Of a DNA stretch of 64,000 nucleotides, positions 1-7,821 are shown in pieces. Origin of the DNA: Acetobacterium bakii (lineage in GTDB: Bacteria; Bacillota; Clostridia; Eubacteriales; Eubacteriaceae); the NCBI RefSeq assembly GCF_001263355.1, contig NZ_LGYO01000004.1:1-64000 (forward strand), read 5' to 3'. The notes under the pieces were generated by a model. That model searched no databases and was not told where the DNA came from. It saw only the letters and a program-made list of their open reading frames with translations. Numbering within the stretch: the first letter of the stretch is position 1; every line of letters starts with the position of its first letter. Both the position numbers and the translations under genes were made by a program.

Positions 1-77
1 GCACGAAACAATTTTTCCACTCTACGTCGGACACTCTTCGAGATGTCCGCCTCGACGTTACAAAATTGTTTGTGAAA
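1..77. repeat. Imperfect palindrome at window edge
   Basis: Nested inverted repeat: outer arms around AAACAATTTT / AAAATTGTTT and inner arms around ACGTCG plus GACA / TGTC plus CGACGT, with a short central loop near position 37. Its nested-arm layout resembles the larger palindromic elements at 6.4-9.7 kb, but the sequence differs and it may be a separate subtype. It may continue beyond the left edge. No gene was seen in the rest of the first 288 bases. Confidence 0.5.
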
Positions 78-160
78 ACTAGCATCAAAGCAACGATTGT
101 TCGTCTCTTTTTAATTTCGTAATCATCTAATTTACTTTAACTCAATAGCTGTAATTAAAT

Positions 161-208
161 AAGCCGGCATAATTTTGCAACTTATAAAGTTACTCAATAA
201 ACCAGCTT
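161..208 (-). terminator. Hairpin downstream of amrS
   Basis: On the minus strand the arms AAGCTGG and CCGGCTT enclose a smaller AACTT-TAT-AAGTT hairpin, followed by an AT-rich tract. It lies 80 bases past the stop of the radical SAM gene. The U-run is weak, so terminator activity is inferred. The 20-mer at 176-195 recurs exactly at 2679-2698. Confidence 0.45.
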
Positions 209-288
209 TTTATATGAATTGAAAATAGATCTCTGTGTTACAGCTGTATTGTATTTTTCAAAGAGCCATTTTAACGATGGCGTTACTG

Positions 289-1119
289 CTAACAATTTCC
301 GACATACACATATTCCAATGACTCCCGGGCGATTTCGGCTAGAGCATAAACCGTGGCAACTTCCGTTGGGTTTTTATCGGTCATATGGTAGCATGGGAAA
401 AATCGGGATAAATGCAGTGGAATATCGGGGCGAATGGATGCCAGCCACTGAGCCATGCTTCTGATTTCTTCCTCACTGTCATTTTCATCTGGAATGATCA
501 GGGTCGTGACTTCTACGTGATTGTTTTCTGAAGCAAGCATAATCGACTGCTTGACGGTTTCTAAATCGCCGCCGACATTTCGATAAAACTTCTCGGTGAA
601 GGCTTTAAGATCAATATTCCATGCATCAATTAATGGCAACAATGCCTTTAGCGGTTCTTCATAGAAGCAGCCATTGGTGACCAGCACATTTTTCAAGCCC
701 TTTTCTCTGGCTTTCATTGAACAGTCTCTTACATATTCATAACCGACCAATGGTTCGTTATAAGTATAGGCGATGCCGATATTCCCCTGAGGCTTCAGTA
801 ACAGAGCCTCACTCACAAGTTCATCAGGACTAACGTACCGGGTAGGTATATCCTCTTTGCAAGCCATTGAAATCTCATAGTTCTGACAAAATGGGCAGCG
901 AAGATTGCAGCCAAAGCTTCCCACCGAAAGAATTTGGGTTCCGGGTAAAAACCGATACAATGGTTTCTTTTCAATGGGATCAAGAGCCATGGACGTAACA
1001 AGTCCATAATTAATGGCCGTGATTATCCCTTCTTTGTTGCTTCGGGCACGGCAAAAGCCAATCTGACCGATATCAAGTTTGCATTTATGCGGGCAAAGCT
1101 TACACATTAGCTTACTCAT
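289..1119 (-). CDS. amrS: AmmeMemoRadiSam system radical SAM enzyme
   Basis: Radical SAM protein of 276 residues. The cluster-binding CxxxCxxC motif is at residues 71-78 (GCNLRCPFCQN), preceded by an N-terminal CKLCPHKCKL...GFCRAR cysteine region typical of this PflA-like family. The rest shows the expected partial TIM-barrel pattern (TYNEPLVGYEY, VTNGCF, NIDLKAF). Its start overlaps the stop of the upstream MEMO/AMMECR1 fusion by 4 nt, so the two are co-translated. Families carrying these three domains occur together widely, but their shared reaction is not established; a modification or C-C bond role is only proposed. Family assignment is secure, function is not. Confidence 0.9.
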   Translation of the reverse strand: MSKLMCKLCPHKCKLDIGQIGFCRARSNKEGIITAINYGLVTSMALDPIEKKPLYRFLPGTQILSVGSFGCNLRCPFCQNYEISMACKEDIPTRYVSPDELVSEALLLKPQGNIGIAYTYNEPLVGYEYVRDCSMKAREKGLKNVLVTNGCFYEEPLKALLPLIDAWNIDLKAFTEKFYRNVGGDLETVKQSIMLASENNHVEVTTLIIPDENDSEEEIRSMAQWLASIRPDIPLHLSRFFPCYHMTDKNPTEVATVYALAEIARESLEYVYVGNC

Positions 1120-2501
1120 TTGTGTCTCACCACTTCAAAGCGTTCCATTGTATATTTCTCCTTTTCTGAAATCCCGGCCTTTTGGAGGGCAATGCTGACC
1201 TGTTGCTCTGGGGTACTGACCCCTTCTAAATTAGGCAAAAGCAATCCATGTTTTTCTTCGGTACTAACAATAACACCATAACGCACCACATCAAGTTCTT
1301 CCATCGATGTAATCGGCTGGGGCTCTCCCAGCACATCCACACTATAGGTAAGCCAGGGTAATTCGTCTTCTGTCACCGGATGAAATCGGGGATCTCTTGC
1401 TCCGGCACTCACAGCATTATAAACTATTTCATCCGCAACTGTTGCCTTGGTAGGCGAAATCGTGCCGATACAGCCCCGCAGTTTACCGTTTGCTTTTAAA
1501 GAAACAAAGACTCCGGCCTTTCGATTGATAAGTTCATCCCTAATTCCTTCAGGCCGCTTTATGGGATGGTGGGTTTTTACATAATGCTCCAATGACTGTC
1601 TGGCGAGTTTAACATAGCTGTCTTCATCTTCTTTCAGAACCTCAAGATCAGCTTTGTTTTTTTTTTCAAGAATTTCATCAAAATGCCTGTTTTCATCCTC
1701 ACCGGTAATAAGAAAAGCAGCTACTGCATAACCCACACCAAAGGGACCTTCATAGGAAAGCAGCTCCGATGAGACTGCTTTTCCATCCAATGCTCCCGCC
1801 ATAATAATAAATGAACGCAAACCGCATTCCGCGGCTGCTTCACTAAAATCCGCATTAAAGGTCAAGAATCGCAAAAAATCAGCATTTGCCATTGCCTCAG
1901 TGACCTCATGGTCAAAAATCGGACCTTCTTTAGACAGGCCATAGGGCCCCGTAGCTATGAGTTTATGGGAGAGATCTCCGCTGGCAACAATCAGTATTTT
2001 TTTTTCGGTTTCCTGGGCTGCTGCTAAAATACACTTTCCAAAACGATAATGGGTAATGGGTAAAAGACCGGAAAGTGAAATACGTACGACCTTATAATCC
2101 TGATAGTATTGATTTATAAAATAAAGTGGTACCATGGTTGCATGGTCAAGTTCCTTGTGTCTTTCTCCCAGGACTCCAGCATTGATGCCTTCGTTTTCGG
2201 CAAGATCAGCAAGTCTTTTTGCAAATTCGCTATCGTAATCCACTTTTATCTGTACCCCGGGAGCACCAAATTCCTTAAAATTGCCAACTGCATGTTCCCC
2301 GGGAGAAATGTGCAAATAATCAGAATACATCACTGAATGTGGGGTTACCACAATAATAGTATCCGGTTTCAATTTCTCTATTCTGCGAGCAACTTCTTTA
2401 TAAGCATCAATCGTTTTTTGAATCTCTTTTTCCTGTCCTCTTCCAACTTCTGGTACGATCAGCGGCGGGTGTGGAACAATAAAAGCACCAATTAATGACA
2501 T
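1116..2501 (-). CDS. AmmeMemoRadiSam system protein B/A fusion (MEMO-AMMECR1)
   Basis: A 461-residue fusion. The N-terminal ~270 residues are a MEMO/class III extradiol dioxygenase-like domain (FIVPHPPLIVPEVG start, then TPHSVMYSDY, a DHATMVPL segment and ASGDLSHKL). The C-terminal ~165 residues are an AMMECR1 domain with the signature LRGCIGT and the ending YTMERFEVVRHK. In many genomes these are two genes; the fusion is a common clostridial form. The MEMO fold resembles non-haem iron dioxygenases, but catalysis here is unproven. An AGGA-type ribosome site precedes the ATG. It is the first gene of a two-gene operon with the radical SAM enzyme. Confidence 0.9.
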   Translation of the reverse strand: MSLIGAFIVPHPPLIVPEVGRGQEKEIQKTIDAYKEVARRIEKLKPDTIIVVTPHSVMYSDYLHISPGEHAVGNFKEFGAPGVQIKVDYDSEFAKRLADLAENEGINAGVLGERHKELDHATMVPLYFINQYYQDYKVVRISLSGLLPITHYRFGKCILAAAQETEKKILIVASGDLSHKLIATGPYGLSKEGPIFDHEVTEAMANADFLRFLTFNADFSEAAAECGLRSFIIMAGALDGKAVSSELLSYEGPFGVGYAVAAFLITGEDENRHFDEILEKKNKADLEVLKEDEDSYVKLARQSLEHYVKTHHPIKRPEGIRDELINRKAGVFVSLKANGKLRGCIGTISPTKATVADEIVYNAVSAGARDPRFHPVTEDELPWLTYSVDVLGEPQPITSMEELDVVRYGVIVSTEEKHGLLLPNLEGVSTPEQQVSIALQKAGISEKEKYTMERFEVVRHK

Positions 2502-2660
2502 ATTCCTGTCCTCTTTTCTTTTTATTTACTTAAGCATTCTAAACAAACTGATTACTATTCAAAAAATTTTTTTTTACGTCTATATCATAGTTGTATACCT
2601 TTTTTTTAAGAAATTAAACCGTAATCGCAAAAAAATCAACCAATTTATTTTTTGAACATA

Positions 2661-2712
2661 AAAAGCTGATCTGTCAGCTGCAACTTATAAAGTTACTCTG
2701 ATCGACCAGCTT
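2661..2712 (-). terminator. Terminator of the nad operon
   Basis: On the minus strand, outer arms AAGCTGGTCGATC and GATCAGCTT enclose the AACTT-TAT-AAGTT hairpin and run into TTTTT. It starts 12 bases past the niaR stop. Its core 20-mer is identical to the one in the terminator-like hairpin after amrS. Confidence 0.7.
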
Positions 2713-2723
2713 AGTTAAGAGGA

Positions 2724-3233
2724 TTAAACTTCCACCAAATAGTTTTTTTCTCGAAGTTTTCGTTCGATTAAATCCAAAACCCTGTCTGATGATGCTTCCA
2801 CGGTGTGAAAATGATATTCACCGGTAAGCTTCATTAAAGGGCTAATTTTACCTTCAGCCAAACTCGTCACAAAATTATCCACATCGCTTTTTGAGGTAAG
2901 CCATAATTGCGCCCTAATTTCGCCATAAATTTCATGAATGACAAAAACGTCGTTCACTCGTCCACCGGCTTCAACAATGGTATATAGTTCGTCGGCAATC
3001 TCTTCTATATTATGATAAACTTTGAAAATTTTATACTTCCCGGGAGGATCTATCAGAAGATAGCCCTTATTTGTAGAAATGATATCATAATTGGATGCCC
3101 TTAGCAAGGCGATGTCCTGGACAATGATCTGTCGGCTGACCTGATATAGATTTGCCAGGGTTGCCCCGGATAGGGGTTCTTTTGAAGCCCTCAGCTCATT
3201 GATAATAGCTTCTAATCTGTTTTCTCGTTTCAT
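2724..3233 (-). CDS. niaR: NiaR-type niacin-responsive repressor
   Basis: About 169 residues. An N-terminal HTH_11 domain (residues ~1-60; SGATLANLYQVSRQ recognition region) is followed by a 3H domain with histidines at VIHEIYGEIRAQL and GEYHFHTV that match the metal/nicotinate-binding part of the family. NiaR repressors shut off NAD synthesis and niacin uptake when nicotinate is present. It is the last gene of nadA-nadB-nadC-niaR, so it probably regulates itself through the palindrome upstream of nadA. A GTG four codons upstream (3245) is possible, but the GGTGGGAG site fits the ATG at 3233 better. Confidence 0.88.
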   Translation of the reverse strand: MKRENRLEAIINELRASKEPLSGATLANLYQVSRQIIVQDIALLRASNYDIISTNKGYLLIDPPGKYKIFKVYHNIEEIADELYTIVEAGGRVNDVFVIHEIYGEIRAQLWLTSKSDVDNFVTSLAEGKISPLMKLTGEYHFHTVEASSDRVLDLIERKLREKNYLVEV

Positions 3234-3258
3234 TTCTCCCACCACCCTAAATTGCTGT

Positions 3259-4122
3259 TTATAACATTTCCAGATTTTTCATGGATAGATCAAGAATTGG
3301 CGATGAGTGCGTCAAAGCGCCGCAGGAGACAAAATCAATACCCATTTCCGCAATTTCTGCCAGGCGTTTTTCTGTTATATTTCCTGAGCATTCGGTCTGA
3401 GCTCTGCCATTAATAATCTCTAACGCCCGTCTCATCGTATCATCATCCATGTTGTCAAGCATGATGATGTCAGCACCTGCCTCCAAAGCTTCCAGCAGCA
3501 TTTCAAGATTCTCAACTTCAACTTCTATTTTCCTCACAAAAGGAGCATATTCCCGTGCGGATGTAATGGCCTGCTTGACCCCTCCCGCAGCGTTGATATG
3601 GTTGTCTTTAATCAGAATACCATCGGAGAGATTAAAACGGTGATTGGATCCTCCTCCGACTTTAACCGCATACTTTTCAAAAATCCGCATATTTGGAGTT
3701 GTCTTTCGTGTATCCAATAACCTTGTTTTTGATCCTGCGAGTATTTTCACAAGCCTTTGGGTATGGGTGGCGATGCCACTCATGCGCTGAAGATAATTTA
3801 AGGCTGTTCGCTCGCCTGAAAGCAAAACCCGAGCATCACCTGTAACCACTGCCAGTAAATCATTGTTCTTCACTTCATCCCCATCTTTGAAAAAGGCATT
3901 CATTATAATGGCAGGATCGAGTATTTCAAATACCCGTTTGTAGACTCCCAAACCGGCGATGGCCCCATCTTCCTTGCAGATTAACTCCACTTTCGCTTTT
4001 CTTGGTTCACGAATCACAGCGTTTGTGGTAATATCTTCGCTGGTAATATCCTCTTTCAGTGCCTGTAATATCAGGCTGTCCATATTAAGCTTTAATGTTA
4101 TAAGATCGTTCAATAGAAGCAC
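3259..4122 (-). CDS. nadC: Nicotinate-nucleotide pyrophosphorylase (carboxylating)
   Basis: Quinolinate phosphoribosyltransferase of 287 residues, converting quinolinate and PRPP to nicotinate mononucleotide. Signature stretches are LKEDITSEDITT, LLSGERTALNYLQRMSGIAT, LDTRKTTPNMR, VGGGSNHRFNLSDGILIKDNH, and the C-terminal SCGALTHSSPILDLSMK. The start is uncertain. The GTG at 4122 has a good AAAGGAG site and overlaps nadB by 38 nt; an in-frame ATG at 4083 directly follows the nadB stop but has no clear ribosome site. The overlap implies translational coupling with nadB. Confidence 0.93.
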   Translation of the reverse strand: MLLLNDLITLKLNMDSLILQALKEDITSEDITTNAVIREPRKAKVELICKEDGAIAGLGVYKRVFEILDPAIIMNAFFKDGDEVKNNDLLAVVTGDARVLLSGERTALNYLQRMSGIATHTQRLVKILAGSKTRLLDTRKTTPNMRIFEKYAVKVGGGSNHRFNLSDGILIKDNHINAAGGVKQAITSAREYAPFVRKIEVEVENLEMLLEALEAGADIIMLDNMDDDTMRRALEIINGRAQTECSGNITEKRLAEIAEMGIDFVSCGALTHSSPILDLSMKNLEML

Positions 4123-5392
4123 TGCTCCTTTCTATTTCATCTAATATTATTTTTTTATATCGGGATTGTAATTGTTCCAAATCTCTGAAATCATTTATAT
4201 CCACCACCGTATTTTTATCGGACAGATGCTCATAATGCCTGACGATATGGGTTGCAGCGCGCTTGGCAAAGACGAGACTTTCCAAAAGCGAATTGCTTGC
4301 CAGACGATTAGCACCATGAACCCGATTACAGCTAATTTCACCGATTGCATACAAGTGCTCCATGGACGTTTTGCTGTCTAAATCCACCTTGATGCCACCC
4401 ATGAAATAGTGTTGAGCCGGGGTAACCGGTATGCATTCTTTTGTGACGTCATAGCCTTCCTCCAAACAACGCAGATAAATATTGGGAAATCTTTTTTTAA
4501 TGACCTCGCTGCCAATCCCCATCATGCACAGCCACACGAAATCACTGCCATCAGCCTTCATCTGTTCATGGATCGCCTTGGTCAGAACATCCCTTGGCAA
4601 TAACTCATCCACAAATCGTTCCATTTTTTGATTATAAAGAATTGCCCCTTCTCCACGAACGGACTCGGAAATAAGAAAGCGCCTGCCTTTTTTCTTGGAA
4701 TAAAGGGTTGTGGGGTGAATTTGGATGTAACTGATATTTTCCAGTTCGATTTTATGCTTCAGGGCAATAGCAATGGCATCTCCTGTTAAATGCTGCAAAT
4801 TGGTTGAATTGTCAAATAAACCGCCCAATCCGCCGGTGGCTAAAACCACATAGTCGGCTTCAAAAACACTGATTTCATTGTCATCGTTACTGGCAACAAC
4901 TCCAAAACAGGTGTTGCCATCACAAATCAGATCCACCATAGTCATATGTTCCATAATCGTTATATTTTTCCTTCTTTTCACTTCCGCCAGTAATTTACTG
5001 GTAATTTCTTTGCCTGTCAAATCCTGGTGGTATAAAATTCTGGGTTTGGAGTGAGCACCCTCTCTGGTATAGGCAAACTCTCCGTCTTTCTTTTCAAATT
5101 CAACCCCTAAGGAAATCAGATCGTTTATGATTTCAGGTGAGGTACGAATCATCACATCAACCGAAGCCGGATCATTTTCATAATGACCGGCCTTCATGGT
5201 GTCTTCAAAAAAACTGTCATAATCATTCTCATCCCTCAGCACGCAGATACCACCCTGGGCTAAAAAGGAATCACTGGCATCCGCTCCAGTTTTTGTGAGC
5301 ATCAGAATCGATTTATCAGGTGGTAAATTTAAAGCGTTGAACAGACCTGCCACACCGGTTCCTACAACTATAATGTCTGCTTTTCTGTTCAT
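4085..5392 (-). CDS. nadB: L-aspartate oxidase (short form)
   Basis: FAD-dependent L-aspartate oxidase (435 residues) making iminoaspartate for quinolinate synthesis. Visible motifs: FAD-binding VVGTGVAGL near residue 10, SDSFLAQGGI, TREGAHSKPRILYHQD, IQIHPTTLY and the C-terminal flavin-site block HGANRLASNSLLE. Usual NadB proteins are about 500-540 residues with a helical C-terminal domain; this one stops about 80 residues after HGANRLASNSLLE, so that domain is largely absent. The flavin and capping domains appear complete. In an anaerobe fumarate rather than O2 is the likely electron acceptor (inference). It lies between nadA (14-nt gap) and nadC. Confidence 0.92.
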   Translation of the reverse strand: MNRKADIIVVGTGVAGLFNALNLPPDKSILMLTKTGADASDSFLAQGGICVLRDENDYDSFFEDTMKAGHYENDPASVDVMIRTSPEIINDLISLGVEFEKKDGEFAYTREGAHSKPRILYHQDLTGKEITSKLLAEVKRRKNITIMEHMTMVDLICDGNTCFGVVASNDDNEISVFEADYVVLATGGLGGLFDNSTNLQHLTGDAIAIALKHKIELENISYIQIHPTTLYSKKKGRRFLISESVRGEGAILYNQKMERFVDELLPRDVLTKAIHEQMKADGSDFVWLCMMGIGSEVIKKRFPNIYLRCLEEGYDVTKECIPVTPAQHYFMGGIKVDLDSKTSMEHLYAIGEISCNRVHGANRLASNSLLESLVFAKRAATHIVRHYEHLSDKNTVVDINDFRDLEQLQSRYKKIILDEIERSSASIERSYNIKA

Positions 5393-5406
5393 CTCATCAT
5401 CTCCAT

Positions 5407-6315
5407 TTACTTTGACAGCTCAAGCATTTTTTCAAGTGATTTAACCGCCTGAACTCGCGTTGGTTCGTCTACTTCTATCTGATTGATCATGTTTTCCAAT
5501 GAAAATGCCACTTTTTCAAGGGTTATTCTTTTCATATTCGGACAGACCTGCATAGCATTCACGGTATAGAATTTTTTATTCGGATTCTTTTGCTTCAACT
5601 GATACAATATACCTATTTCGGTGCCGATAATAAATTCTTCATCTTTGCTGTTGGTTGCATACTCAATGATTCCCGAAGTACTCCCCACATAATCGGCCAA
5701 ATCAATCACATCCAATGTGCATTCCGGATGCACCAGAACTTTTGCATTCGGATGCGCCGCTTTTACAGCTTCAACCTCATCCGACATGATTTCATCATGA
5801 ACATGACAAAATCCATCATTAAAGATGAAATTCTTTTCCGGAACCTGTCTGGCAATGTACCGTCCTAGATTTTCATCCGGAACAAAGTAAATATTCTTTT
5901 GAGGCAAAGCCTTTACAATTTTAATTGCATTTGAGGACGTCACACAGACATCTACATATTTTTTGATCTCAGCGGTTGAATTAATATAGCAAACCACTGC
6001 CAGATCATCATATTTTGCCCGAACTTCTGCTATTTTCTCAGCTGAAGCCATATGAGCCATGGGACAATCCGCCAATAAATCCGGCATAATAATGGTTTTT
6101 TCCGGGCTAAGCATTTTAGCGCTCTCACCCATGAAGCTAACACCGCAAAAAACAATAACCTTTTCGGGAACAGTAACCGCCAGTTTACTCAGATAGTAGG
6201 AATCACCCACATAATCCGCAATTGCCTGAACTTCGTCGTTTACATAATAATGCGCTAGAATCACCGCACCTTTTTCCTTTTTAAGCCGCTTAATTTTATT
6301 TGAACTATCTTCCAC
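5407..6315 (-). CDS. nadA: Quinolinate synthase
   Basis: NadA, 302 residues, condenses iminoaspartate with dihydroxyacetone phosphate to quinolinate using a [4Fe-4S] cluster. The three family cysteine contexts are visible: FCGVSFMGESAKMLSP, VHPECTLDVIDLADYVGST and VNAMQVCPNMKRITLEK; HYYVNDEVQAIADYVGDS is the N-terminal signature. First gene of the nadA-nadB-nadC-niaR operon, transcribed from the promoter/operator directly upstream. Length is normal for the family. Confidence 0.95.
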   Translation of the reverse strand: MEDSSNKIKRLKKEKGAVILAHYYVNDEVQAIADYVGDSYYLSKLAVTVPEKVIVFCGVSFMGESAKMLSPEKTIIMPDLLADCPMAHMASAEKIAEVRAKYDDLAVVCYINSTAEIKKYVDVCVTSSNAIKIVKALPQKNIYFVPDENLGRYIARQVPEKNFIFNDGFCHVHDEIMSDEVEAVKAAHPNAKVLVHPECTLDVIDLADYVGSTSGIIEYATNSKDEEFIIGTEIGILYQLKQKNPNKKFYTVNAMQVCPNMKRITLEKVAFSLENMINQIEVDEPTRVQAVKSLEKMLELSK

Positions 6316-6359
6316 TTTCGTTGTGCCTCCTAGTTTTAATCAAGAGAATTCTTTACAAA

Positions 6360-6410
6360 ATTATAACACGTTTGTTTACACCTGACAAGTCTTGTGTAAA
6401 CAAACGTGTT
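6360..6410 (-). promoter_or_regulatory. nad operon promoter with NiaR-type operator
   Basis: Minus-strand promoter TTGTCA-17-TATAAT (-35 at 6383-6388, -10 at 6360-6365). A perfect 17-bp inverted repeat, AACACGTTTGTTTACAC at 6365-6381 and GTGTAAACAAACGTGTT at 6394-6410, fills the spacer and flanks the -35. This position suits repression by the NiaR protein encoded at the operon's end. Promoter and palindrome are seen directly; the link to NiaR is inferred. Confidence 0.85.
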
Positions 6411-6440
6411 AATTTTAAAACCTTTTATATTAACAAACCT

Positions 6441-6540
6441 CGCCGCGGACATTTATTTATCAGTTGTGTGCTTACAATTCGGACAGGCGTTAGCTTGTCC
6501 GATCATGCAGCCGACAACGATTTGCCATTGTCCCCAGGAC
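6441..6540. repeat. Palindromic element, chimeric copy
   Basis: About 100 nt, folding into one long hairpin core. The left half matches the element at 9442-9559 (GCGGACATTTATTTATCAG then GTTGTGTGC) and the right half matches the element at 9605-9715 (GCTTGTCCGATCATGC, GCCGACAACGATTT, CCATTGTCCCC). The copy therefore joins half-elements of two subtypes. It ends 22 nt from the stop codon of the 266-residue orphan gene. Confidence 0.8.
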
Positions 6541-6561
6541 GATTTTCACAACAAACCTTGT

Positions 6562-7362
6562 CTATTGGACATCGGTGAAGATAAAGCCCAGGGTTTCGGT
6601 GATGTCTTCCCAGGTGGTAAAGCCGATGTAGGTTTCTTTGATTTCTTCAATGCTCTGGTGGGATAAATGTTTTAGAGAATTATCCCACATGGATGGGTCG
6701 CCATTCATGGTTTTTTGCAGATCTTCCTTATTACCATTTCTCCCCAGGAAATCTTCACTGACAATATAAAAACTGATAATCTGTCGTTGTTTTCCGCCAA
6801 CATAATTATATTTTTCATATTTCATGGCCCCTTCAATTTCTCGAACAAGCTGTAAGCGGTCCATATCCATATTGGTGCTTTTTGTTAAGGCTTCTTCCGG
6901 ACCTTTTACATCCCCTACAAAAATATATTTGTCGGTAAGAATAAAAATATCTGGCTGAGAATTGCTTTCCAGAACCCACCATTTATGAGGGAAATTTTTA
7001 CTGGCATCGTAGTTGAGGATATTGGTTTTAGCTTCCAACAAAGTTCTGCTTTCATGGTCAATCAGTTCATTGCGATGCTTTGTTGCTTTATTTTCCGGGT
7101 CAAGTTCCCGGTTTCCCATGGCTTTTTTTAGATTCTCCACCAGCCATACGAGACGTTCGGTGGTTGGCGAAAGACTTTTTAGCTTTAAATCGCATCCGTC
7201 ACAATAAATTTCCTGAATGGTTCCAGTCTCTTGATTTTTCCAGCGATTATTTTGATAGCCATCCCGCATCATATTAAGTAGATACATCAGCCGATTATTA
7301 TCTTCCTTGATTCCATTGACTAAGGGGATTACCCGCATTTTGGAGCTGTCGTCATTAACCAT
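6562..7362 (-). CDS. Orphan protein, possible PD-(D/E)xK-like fold
   Basis: Not recognised. It has 266 residues, no signal peptide and no membrane segment. A CDGC pair is at residues 54-57. The stretch QPDIFILTDKYIFVGDVKG (residues 136-154) has the spacing of a PD-(D/E)xK nuclease core: D138, then a hydrophobic strand, then D151-x-K153, with E110 as a possible upstream acidic residue. This is only a pattern match. The gene stands alone between two palindromic elements, with no operon partner. An AGGAG site precedes the ATG. An accessory or defence-related role is possible but unproven. Confidence 0.55.
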   Translation of the reverse strand: MVNDDSSKMRVIPLVNGIKEDNNRLMYLLNMMRDGYQNNRWKNQETGTIQEIYCDGCDLKLKSLSPTTERLVWLVENLKKAMGNRELDPENKATKHRNELIDHESRTLLEAKTNILNYDASKNFPHKWWVLESNSQPDIFILTDKYIFVGDVKGPEEALTKSTNMDMDRLQLVREIEGAMKYEKYNYVGGKQRQIISFYIVSEDFLGRNGNKEDLQKTMNGDPSMWDNSLKHLSHQSIEEIKETYIGFTTWEDITETLGFIFTDVQ

Positions 7363-7609
7363 TATCTCATTCTCCTTTAAGCAATTTTTCCATCAATTTC
7401 TTCTACTATATTAAAACGTTTACAATCTAGGCATTTCCTTTCTACAATTAAAATTAATTTGCCCTTTTCACTTTACTAATTCAATGCTGCCCCTTTATTA
7501 TACTACCCAATCCAAATATATAGTTAGTTTTATTAAAAAACATTTTATTTAAAGATGGACAAAAGAAAATCATCAAAGAAATGTATGCTTAAATTTTGGC
7601 GGTAACCCC
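7363..7609. other. AT-rich intergenic stretch
   Basis: Upstream of the orphan gene. It is AT-rich with homopolymer runs. No open reading frame, RNA gene or convincing hairpin was seen before the palindromic element at 7610. Confidence 0.4.
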
Positions 7610-7710
7610 GTCCAGGGGACAATGGTAAATCGTTGTCTGCTGCATGATCGGACAGGCTGAGGCCTGTTCGCCATGATGCAGACAACTGATGTTACGATTG
7701 TCCCCTGGAC
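7610..7710. repeat. Palindromic element, GGGGACAAT subtype
   Basis: A 101-nt imperfect palindrome. Outer arms are GTCCAGGGGACAAT and ATTGTCCCCTGGAC. Inner arms are GTTGTCTGC..CATG..CGGACAGGC and GCCTGTTCG..CATG..GCAGACAAC with a 4-nt loop. It is the inverse-orientation relative of the element at 9605-9715; the flanking TTACTT also matches, inverted, the AAGTAA flank of that copy. A short open frame running through it is a by-product of the repeat. Confidence 0.88.
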
Positions 7711-7821
7711 TTACTTTGCATTTTTCACAGTCTAAAGTATCCATTTCTGACAGAATAGTTTTACCAATAGACTCAGGACTAACAGGATTCATGCTTCTAT
7801 TAATCTGTTAATACGACTTTT

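Noticed and set aside
6300-6666. Plus-strand frames over the nad promoter and repeat
   Set aside because: They overlap the promoter/operator and the repeat, with no coding motif.
7589-7792. Small open frame (67 codons) through a palindromic repeat
   Set aside because: Most of it is translated repeat arm; similar peptides arise from other repeat copies in several frames, so it is not a gene.
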